Shown here piece after piece: positions 1-9,400 of a stretch of DNA of 21,013 nt. The notes under the pieces were generated by a model. It did not search any database, was not told the origin of the DNA, and saw only the letters and a list, made by a program, of their open reading frames with translations. The position numbers and the translations under genes are program-made. The stretch comes from a virus. Location: positions 1-21,013 of IMG/VR virus record IMGVR_UViG_3300017749_000171, one strand, 5' to 3'. Every line of letters starts with the position of its first letter. The first letter of the stretch is position 1.

Positions 1-6
1 AGACAT
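1..6 (-). CDS. First codons of a downstream gene, cut by the window edge
   Basis: One base after the stop codon of the gene at 8-337, the minus strand reads ATG TCT and then leaves the window. A GAGG sequence lies about 7 bases upstream of this ATG, inside the end of the preceding gene. The arrangement (stop, one base, ATG, with a ribosome binding site inside the preceding gene) is the same as at 19244, 11222 and 9517, so a continuing gene is likely. Nothing can be said of its product. Confidence 0.4.
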
Positions 7-7
7 A

Positions 8-337
8 TTATACCTCTTGGATGTCTAATGCTCTAATATTTACTGTACCACTTGCTTCAATATACTGCCCTGCTTTAAGTACGAATGGACGAGTAACACC
101 GTAAGGTGGGATACAAGCATTTCCATTAGCAGCAGATGGGTTAGTAATATCGTTTGTTGCTTTGATTGCAAACCATACAACTGAACCGCTGTAGTCTTGA
201 ATCTCTACAATCCGATCAGCGTTTGCGTCAAACTGTAACCCTGTATTAGCGACAGTAACCTTAGCGTCAACAGTGCTTAAACCGCCAACCTGTATTGTTG
301 TTCCTTTTCCGCCAAATTGTTGTGCTTTGATTCCCAT
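8..337 (-). CDS. Small beta-rich probable virion protein, unknown function
   Basis: This 109-residue protein is not recognised. It is rich in Gly, Val, Thr and Ala with alternating hydrophobic residues, which suggests a small beta-sandwich or similar fold. There is no signal peptide, membrane segment or catalytic motif. The start is well supported by AGGAG about 7 bases before ATG, and the reading frame begins with MGIKAQQFGG. It lies directly after the giant internal virion gene but is separated from it by its own promoter (364-390), so it probably needs more copies than its neighbour. Its size and composition resemble the probable decoration protein at 16705-17052, but no clear sequence match was seen. 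A head decoration, fibre-base or adhesin-type structural protein is the most likely role, by inference only. Confidence 0.7.
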   Translation of the reverse strand: MGIKAQQFGGKGTTIQVGGLSTVDAKVTVANTGLQFDANADRIVEIQDYSGSVVWFAIKATNDITNPSAANGNACIPPYGVTRPFVLKAGQYIEASGTVNIRALDIQEV

Positions 338-363
338 ACTATTTCTCCTGTGTTGTCAATTTT

Positions 364-392
364 ATTATAAAAAAAATATATTCTTGTCAAGA
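364..392 (-). promoter_or_regulatory. Promoter with palindromic -35 region before the small virion gene
   Basis: On the minus strand TTGACA (385-390) lies in the 11-base palindrome TCTTGACAAGA (382-392), followed by a run of eight T and by TATAAT (364-369). The spacer to that exact -10 hexamer is 15 bases, shorter than the ideal 17. The element sits just after the stop codon of the giant gene and about 25 bases before the ATG at 337. The same palindrome followed by a T run and a TATAA-like box occurs before the major capsid gene (18205-18235). A weak hairpin-plus-T-run terminator is an alternative reading, but the stem would have only four A/T-rich pairs. Confidence 0.55.
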
Positions 393-400
393 TTATACTC

Positions 401-3400
401 TCACAAAGCCCTTAACCTTCTATTTTTTGTTTTTTTCTTAGGTTGTTCGATGCTAACACCTAAACCAAAGAACTCTCCACCGAACTCAGTAATGATTTCT
501 CCTGTCGTTGCATCTTCTCTCCAGTTTTGATAAGCACTAGAAGCTGTTAAAGGGAAAGCTCTCTCTAATATAATTTCCGGGATGGTTATTTTTTCTCCAC
601 TAACATAACGTTTGCCACCTATTGCTTCTAATGATCCACTAATCCAGGGGGAAGCTTTATATTTAACAAGTGTATTTATAGTTTTAGTAGGTATATTAGC
701 AGTTACTTCCTCACCTCTAATCTGTTTAAATATGCTATCCATGTACAATGAAAACAATCGTTTGTTAGGCCCAAGCCCTGCCCATATATCAATTTTCGTG
801 TTTCCAAATGTTATCTTTAAAAAGTCAGATTCTTCTGGCTCGTCTAAGTTAACTGATCCTCCCGCCATAATCGCAAGCGTAAAGGTTACAGCCCCCATCC
901 CATACAAAGCTAAATATTGTTTTGCAATTTCTTTTGCAACTTCAGCATCACCTTCTTCTTTACCTCGTATACCTTTTCCTATTTTGTAAGCAGCTTCTAA
1001 TGGCATTAAAAACCTAGATGCGGCAAAACGTGGAGAGAAAGCCAATACTGATAAAGCTTGGATTGCACCCTCTGCGTTACCTAAGTCACCTCGACCGCTA
1101 CTAGTGTTAATCCAATGTGCATAAGATTTTAACTCTCTTTCCGTAGCTTTAGGGTTGGCATTGTAATATATATCAAAAGCCCCTGCTCTCATTAGATTTA
1201 AGAATACAACCATGTTTCTTTCAGATGCACCCATAACAGTTTCAACAGTTTTACCATACAATCCAGTGTTTTTATATATCCACTGCAATGCGTTTGAACT
1301 AAACTGCTCTTCTGAGTCAATCATACCAGTATCTAAATTACCAAAAAACAAACCTGATTGTTCTCTAATAACTTGAATATCCTGAGACTCTAGTTCCATC
1401 ATTACTTGTTCAGCAAATTCTGGGTCTACAAAAGCTTTTATTGCTTTAGACATAGCCTGGGCTGCTAACTTAGGATGCCTAATAGCTAAACCAAACCCTT
1501 GTTTAAGAAATCCAGACATATCACCTGTAGCCATAAAGGCACGACCTAGTGACATAACATCGCCAAATTGTTCTAACTTAGTTCTTGGTTTAAGCTCTTG
1601 TATTTTCTTTCTAATAATACGTTCGTTAGCTCTCTGCTCTGTTAGTAACGCTTTTAACTCCGGGCTTTGTATTTCACTTTTTTCTTTGGGAGTCATAAAG
1701 TCAGATAAATCATTTTCATCAATAACTCTACGTTGCTCTTCAATTTTAGCAGTTACTTGAGCTATTCTTTTTTGCTCAAATTCAGCTTTCTTAATTTGCC
1801 TATACCACTCTTGTTGTTTAAGTTCTTCCTGAAGGTTATCTATAGTTTCAGAAAATTCTGTTTCGTCTTTAATTTGACGGTTAGCTTTCTCAGGCAACAC
1901 ACCTGTTCTTAATATCTCACTAAGTTCAGCTATTCTATCTTGCTGTTTAATTAGTCGTTGCTGCTCTTTTATAGATTTTTGCGTATCGTTTATCTCTGCT
2001 TGTTTACGAGGTGCTACATTGTCTCTATACCAACCCTCAACTTGGCCTATCAAAGACTCTAACCTAGCTTCTTGGTCAGCTTTTATTTGTGCTTTCTTGG
2101 CAGCATCAGATTTGCGCTTTTTCTCATCTTTTATTTCTTGCTCAAGATTAGCTATCTCGATTCTTAATAAATCTAATCGTTCTGATTGTGCTTCACGTTT
2201 AATACCAGGTATTACAGGAGGTTCTCCATACTCTATAATTTGTTTTAAAAGAACTATTTTATCAGCAGCTTTAAGTTCTGCTCGCTTAACAAACAGTTTT
2301 TGTTCAACAGCTTTTACATCTTCTCTCTTTTTCTTTGGCTCTTTCTTTGGAACTAAGTCTGTAGATCGTTCCCCTTTAATTAATACTTCATCTATTAGTT
2401 TTTCTAAGTATTCGATCTGAGTTAACATACGCTCAATTTGTTGAACATCGTTAGCGTTCTGTCTAGCTACAGATTTAAGTTCGTTAAGTTGTTCCCTAAG
2501 AGCCATTATCTCTAGGTCTTTAGGTGCTTGCTTTCTTAATGGATCAAATATTTTATCTAAGCCATTATTAATTTGAACCATTAAATCAGACTGAAGTGTT
2601 AGTCTTTTTAAAGTGTTTTGAGCTTCTGATGGGGTTTGTGGTATTCTTTGTATACGACCAGAGATTGAGCCAAGAACATCTTTTAAGCTAACGTCTGGCA
2701 ATAATCCTCTTATCACATCTACAATTTCATTAAGATCATCATAGCCATCTTCAATAACAAGTATTCTAGCCATCTCTCTTATGTTTCTTGCTAGATCAAC
2801 AGATATATCTGCAAGTTGGTTTTTACCAAACCCATCAATATTTACGCCTGACTCACGCATTTTATTGATTAATCTTTGTTTATTAGACAACTTTTGCTTT
2901 TTGACCTTGCCTCGTTGTTTTTTATTATCATCAATAAATTTTTTGCTATTAGCAACGTCTGTCTCAGAAGAGTTAGCAGATTCTTTTCTTATAACGTCTT
3001 GTATTTTATTATTTGTTTCTTCCCACTTACTTTGGGCATCAAGTACATTCTTTAAATCTTCGTCTTTAAGAGTTCCTCTGGCGGTTTGTGTAGCTCGTTT
3101 TGTTACACCTTGCACAGAGTAATCTTGCCCAACCATTATTCTTCTAGCGACTAAGGCACTACCCGCCTTTGAGCCTCCTTTAGCATCAGCTCTTAAAATT
3201 GTGTTCATAGCCGACAGTATTTCTTCCATGGTGTTAGGCAAATCAACATCAGTGCTATAAGCTTTACCTTCTTCTATGGAAGTTCTAACAAGCTCGTATT
3301 GGTTTTTAAGTTTTACAATAGCTAGAACAAAAGAAGCGTGTTGAGCATCTGTATGAATCATATCATCAGAATCTAAAATTTGTTTTGCTAAATCTAAAAC

Positions 3401-6400
3401 CTGGTTTAAATTAAAATCTCTAGCAGCATTTGCTACCAGTGTTGTTTGTCTTTGAGAAGCGGGTAATGATAACCCGGCAACTCCTATAGCTTTTAGAAGT
3501 CTATCTATTTCCATGTGTGTTAATTTAGTAGACCCAATAATACGCTCTTCATCCCTAATAAAGTCTTCTTGATACATAGGCCCATTATAAAAGTCTTCTT
3601 GACTTGGTATTGGCATATCTTCATCAATTTCTTCTAACGGAGCTTCGTTTATATCATCAATGATAGCTTTAGTTTCTTCTTTTGATTTATTTAATTTATC
3701 ATTATCTATTTCAGCTAATTTTTCATTAATGTAATCATCACTTAACTGAGGCTTACCAATCATAGGCTCAATAAATTCTCTAGTAATTACACCTTGAATA
3801 CCATTTCCAAGAACAGCTCGATTCAAACGTGTGTTATCAGACATAATTGTATCGGTAGGTAGATTCATGTACGCCAAATACATTGGTGTAGTGCCACGTT
3901 TAAATAAGAACCCTGTACCATAGTAAGCGTCATTAATTTGTTTAACGGAAGCTCCATACTGTTTAGCTACAGCTTTTGCCCCTAACTCATCTACTAACTT
4001 ACGCACAGGAAGTGCTACACGCATAACGGCAGATGAACCATATAAAGAACCATCTTCTGTTCTTAACTTTTCTTTTACCCCTTGCTTTCTCTTTTTAGGG
4101 TCATAAATAAAGTTAGCCGTTAACGCATTACCTGCTCTACCTTGAGGTCTAAACTGACCATCGCCTCCAGGATTAACATAAGCTACATTTGCATCATATT
4201 TTTTAGATGCTATGTTATTTAATAAATTTACTACATTTTTAGTTAAACCGCCTTCTTTTCCACCTGTGTATTGCATTAGCTCATCAACAGGAGCTTCTTT
4301 TAAGAAAGGTTCTAAAGCAGGATACCAATCGCCTGATCTGTTAGTCTTAGGCTCTTCTTTTAAAGGAGTAAGCGATGCTTGAACAATTAAGCGTTTACGA
4401 CTAGAGTTACCTCCGTAGTTTTGAGCATCAGGAGTTTGTTCCCGAATAAAGTAACCTTCTTTTTCTAATACTTTTTTAATAACTGCATATTGTTCTGAGT
4501 CTTGATAAGCAGGAGCATTTTCTATAGTCAAATTATCAGGTTTTACTATTGTAATAATTTCAGCTAACTTGCGGGCAATCTTCATTTCAAGTTCATACAT
4601 CTCAGGAGTTACTGCGCCTTTTTCTCTAGCTGCGCTAAATGCTTGGCATGGTGGTGACATATGTATAAATTTAACCATCTTTTTAACAAGATCGTTAGGG
4701 TCTAGCTCTAAAATATCAACAGGAATTTCAGCAGTGCCGTGAGTAAGATTGTATAAATCAATAATAGGTTGCTCAAGTTCTGCGGTTTGAACAACATTAA
4801 TGCCTGCTTTTCTTAATAATGCAGCTTCAGCAGTACCCATTCCTGCAAAGAAAAATGCTGCTTTTACTCTTTCGTTTTCATCTAATTGGAATTTAGCATC
4901 ATCACGAAGAATACCTAATGCTTCTTTATGTGATTCTTTTTGCAAACGGAATTTAGGATGATCTAGTGTTACTATTTCCGGGTTCTTAGCAAATACTAAT
5001 CCACCGATCTGCACAACTTCGTTTGCACTAAGCACAGGCATGCCAACCTTATTGCCCTCTCTAATATAGAAGAACGAGCGTCTGAAGGGGTTAAATCCAA
5101 TCTGAATCCAGTTAGGATCATTTATTACTTGTAGACCTAAGTCATAGTTTTCTTGGTCTGTAGCCTCTATGTACTCACCTCGCATTGTAGATATTGAGTC
5201 TTTATTTTTTATACCTATAGCAATTTTAGCTGATGTTATTGCCGGTGATACCATTTCAACATTTTTAGCTCTAGCCGTTGCTTGATAAGATATAGGTTTA
5301 AAATCTTTTGCGTTATGAATTGTTACTACATATTTACCTACACGATTGCCTTGCTTGTCTTTTTTTGTGTAAGCAGGAATATCTAATCGTAACTTTACTA
5401 TTTCACCTTCTTTTGGTCGTTTGTTTACTTTAGGTCTTTTAGGTTCGTCTAGAACATCTTTCATCTGCTTGGCAGTTGGTAGTTCTGGCAGTATATCAAA
5501 TCTACGAATAGGATCAAACTTTTGCTGTATCTCTACAAACTGCTCGTATGTAATCTCACCTACAAAGTAACGCTTAATAGCTTCTACCACCTGAGGTATG
5601 CGATCAAAGTTAAGCATATAATCTGATGATAGTTGCGACTTGCCTTTTACCATAACACGCAAAGGTGCAACAGAAACACCCGCTTGTTCGGGAAATACGT
5701 TTAACCTTCTATCTTCTGGAATAGGTTTGCCAATAGATATATATGATTTATCTTTTTGTTGTTGAACGTCAGAAAAACCATCTATTTTATTATATCTATC
5801 TTTTAATATATGAACTACTGGTCTGCTTCCATTTTTAGATGCAACAACAAAAGGATAAGATTCGTGTGCATTAAATGACTCTGGTGTTTTTAATAATTCT
5901 ACAGGGCCATTAATTTCTATAACAGCATATATTTGACCACCTGTTAATCTATTAATAGATGGTTCGCCTGGTATAGAGTTTTTTAACAAAGGTTCAGTTT
6001 GAAACTCTGAAAAGAAAGCCCTTCCTTTTACTCTTAAACTTTTTGCGCTTTCTGGTTTTTTAAGTTTTTCTGGCTGTTCGTATTTAATACTGTTATATAA
6101 ATCAAATAATGCTTTTTGTAGTTTAGGGGCTTTCTCTGCTTGATCGGCTAGACTGTTAATCAAACCAAGAGCAAAGTTTGATCTTTCTTGAAAATTAGAT
6201 TCAAATGCACCTAATATTTTTTTGATAACACTTTGATCATTGGTATTTATATTTAAAAAATCGTTAGGCTTACTTTTGCCCATATATTTTCTGCTAGTAG
6301 CGTCTATTAACGCTTTATTTAATTGCTCTTGTGTTAATGGAAAACTTGGGTCATTTACTAAGTTTTGTAATGTATCTAAAACGCCTAAAGAGCCTATAGT

Positions 6401-9400
6401 AGAAGATAACTCTTTTCCCCGACGTGCGGACGATAATCCCATTAATATAGTTCCGCCATTAGCTTCTATCATAGAGTTTAAGTTTTTAACAAACCCTTGC
6501 ATATTGGTGTCGTCGCCATCTTTGCCACTACCTGCCCAAAAATATCCTAGCTCATTAAATAATAACGGAAAGTTAACGCCACCTTTACCTCTAACAAGTA
6601 CAACGCCATCACGCTCAATTGTTCCTGCAAAAGCTCCATCAGGTTGATGTACTAACATAAACTTATCATTAAAGTCTCTAAGGCTAAAATTACGAGTAAC
6701 ATAACCATCTTCTTCTAGCTGTTTAAATTGTTCTCTATCAATATCGTATGAGAAAGTCATACCTGTATCTGGGTCAGTATAAGACTGTTGGAATTTACTT
6801 GCAGGGTATTGAGTCTCACCTTCAGATTCATATCCTGGAATAGAATCGTATTCGCTTAGTATCTCATCAAGTAATGATACATCTTCTTTAAATATAGTTT
6901 CACCACGTTCTACTTTACCGGCTATAACTTCTAAAAGCTGAATAGCTCTTGCTTCATCTGAAACGTTAATAAATCCTTTAAATATACGAGCAAGAAAATC
7001 TTGTATTCTTGACTTTAAAGATCGTTCAAATACAGGCATTCCCTCACGCATCATTGCCGCAAATTCAGCTAACTGTTCTTCTTTAAGATCAACTAACTGA
7101 TCGTTTCTGATATATAGCGATCTAAACTTGGTCATTCTAGCTCTAGCTTGAGGAGTTAGTCTAGCAGAGCCTAACATATCATCTAAAATACGAGCAGCAG
7201 CATACCTAATAGCCGCATCACTTTTTAATCTAGAGTGAAAAATAGCGTGTGTACTTTCATGAGCTAAACTTCCTGCATTCGCTCTTTTAGGATTAACTAA
7301 AATAGTCCCATCCATATCGTAAAAAGCTCTAGCTATATTCCCGGTTATTTCTTTAAAGTTTTGATCATTAGCTGCAAATTTAACTTTAATGTTAGGAACA
7401 ACGCTTTTTAATATATCAATTAATTTTTGAGATTGCTCGTTAGCTCTTGGATTTTCTGATGTAAATTCTGTTGCTTTAGCTTTTGCTTCTCGTTGTTTTA
7501 AGAATTTAGCTCTATCGGCTTCTACTTCTGCTCTAATAACAGCTTTTGTTCTGCCTTTTCCAGATAATTTTATTCCTACATCTTTAGCGTATTGTTTTAT
7601 TTCTTCCCAAGACAGTTCTCTTTCATCCTCAGACTTTTCGGTTTCATCCTTGTCAATTTTAGTTCCACGTTTTTTATAAATTTCTTCAACGCTTCTCTTA
7701 CGGCCATCTTCTATAGACTCGCCTTCTTCTAAAATAATACTTTCGTCATGTTGACCATCTAAAACTTGTTGTACAAATTTTTCTAAATTATCAGGTAATT
7801 CATATTGCTCATTGATAGGTTTAGTAGTATCTATAGTTTCATCGCTTTCATCGACTTCAGCAATAACTCCTAATTCATTTTCTGGTTCATCTTCTGGGGC
7901 AGAATCTTCTACCATTTTTTCGCTTTCATATCCTAAAATAATATCGTTGTAACTTTTACGAGCCTCCATGTCACCATAAACAGCATTAACAAATATAGGA
8001 GCGGCTTTTGGATCAGCAATTAAATTACTCAATTGTTCAGCGTTATATTGTAGAGCTAATCTATCAAAATCATTATTCGTTAATATCTCGCCATTAGCTG
8101 TGATTAAACCTGTTTCATCATGCATGCGTTGAGATTTTTCTATCTCTATTCTAGCGGCTTTAGCTAAATCAATTTGTTCAGTATCTAATCTAATTCTTTC
8201 AGTAACTGCTTCGTATTCTTCTCGATTAGATGCTGCATTTGCTAAGTCTCTTGCATACTCTTTGGCTCGTGGTTCATCAAAACCAAACTCAAGTAATCTT
8301 TCAGTGTTACTGTTGATGAAATTTTTAGTAGCAAAACCTCTTCGCAATGTACCAGGAAATGCTGATATAAAAGAAATACGACCCGCCATTAATGCGCTTT
8401 CGCCCATGCCTTCAGTAATTTTAACTTTCTTTGCAGTAGTGCCGTATTTTTCGTTAGAATAATCAACAGCTAAATTATATATAAAATTATAAGCACCTTG
8501 TTGAACAATTTCTTCACCTATGTTTTCAGCAGTTAAAATGCCTATCTTTTTAAGATGACCACCAAGTGTGTTGATTAACTCTCTTTGTTTCTTCTTAACA
8601 AATTGTCCGCCAGTTTTAGCTATAACTCTATTTTGATAATACTCAACAATCCCGGAAGCTATTCCGTAAGCAGAAGCAAATAACTCAGCCTCTTGTCTTT
8701 TTTGATTTAAAATCTCTATATTAGGGTTATCTTTACCAATAACACTTGGTACTCCAAATAATTTTTCAAAGTTTGGTAACTCTGCTCTTTTTTCAATAGT
8801 CATCATTAACGGCATGCCTATTTGCGGAGGTAAAGTTCCTAAGACTAAATTAGGCGTGTTAGCTAAAAAAGCATCAAAAGCAGCTACAAGATTAAGAGGA
8901 TTTTCATCTGCGGCACTAACATAAAGCTCTGTAAGATTGTCACGCATTTCTTGGCTAAGAAACTTTGAGTTTTCATCAACAGCCGATTGTGATTCAATCA
9001 TAAGCTTTCTTAAAGCATCTCTATCAAATCCACCTTCAATTGTGTATGTCTCGTCAATTCCTTCAGGAATAGTGTTGTAAGAATTAATTTCTGCGCCAAT
9101 AAATTCTATTAATTGAGCAAATGCTCCTAAAAAACCAGTAGCTCTCTCTCCAAAAGTAAAATCTTCAAAATCTCCTGTATAGTGTTGATCTTGAGCTTTT
9201 AAGTCTTCATTAATAGAAAAATAATCAATATCTTGTTCGGGATCAATTCCCCATGACGTTCTAATATAAGAATCAACTTCTTGGTCGGTCATGTCTTGAC
9301 CTTCAGCCCTATATGAAGCTCCGTATTTACTTCTTATAAAATTCCTAGTTTTTACCCTTTGTTCTTCAAACATACCATCAGCAGTTGAATAATACTCCCG

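Noticed and set aside
354-359. Second TTGACA on the minus strand before the gene at 8-337
   Set aside because: No -10-like box lies 16-18 bases downstream, where the sequence is already ribosome binding site and coding start. It is probably chance in AT-rich DNA.
369-392. Palindrome plus T run read as an intrinsic terminator for the giant gene
   Set aside because: The stem would have four A/T-rich pairs with a three-base loop, too weak. The exact TTGACA and TATAAT make a promoter more likely, although a dual role was not excluded.
273-530. Plus-strand open frame with a hydrophobic stretch that could pass for a membrane protein
   Set aside because: It covers the complement of the small virion gene, a promoter and the end of the giant gene. 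It has no ribosome binding site and its hydrophobicity comes from A/T-rich intergenic DNA.
2019-2420. Plus-strand open frame of 133 codons, with others at 612-989, 2781-3122 and 6240-6647
   Set aside because: These lie opposite the giant gene, are Ser/Phe/Leu-rich as expected for the complement of a Glu/Lys-rich gene, lack good ribosome binding sites and show no family features.
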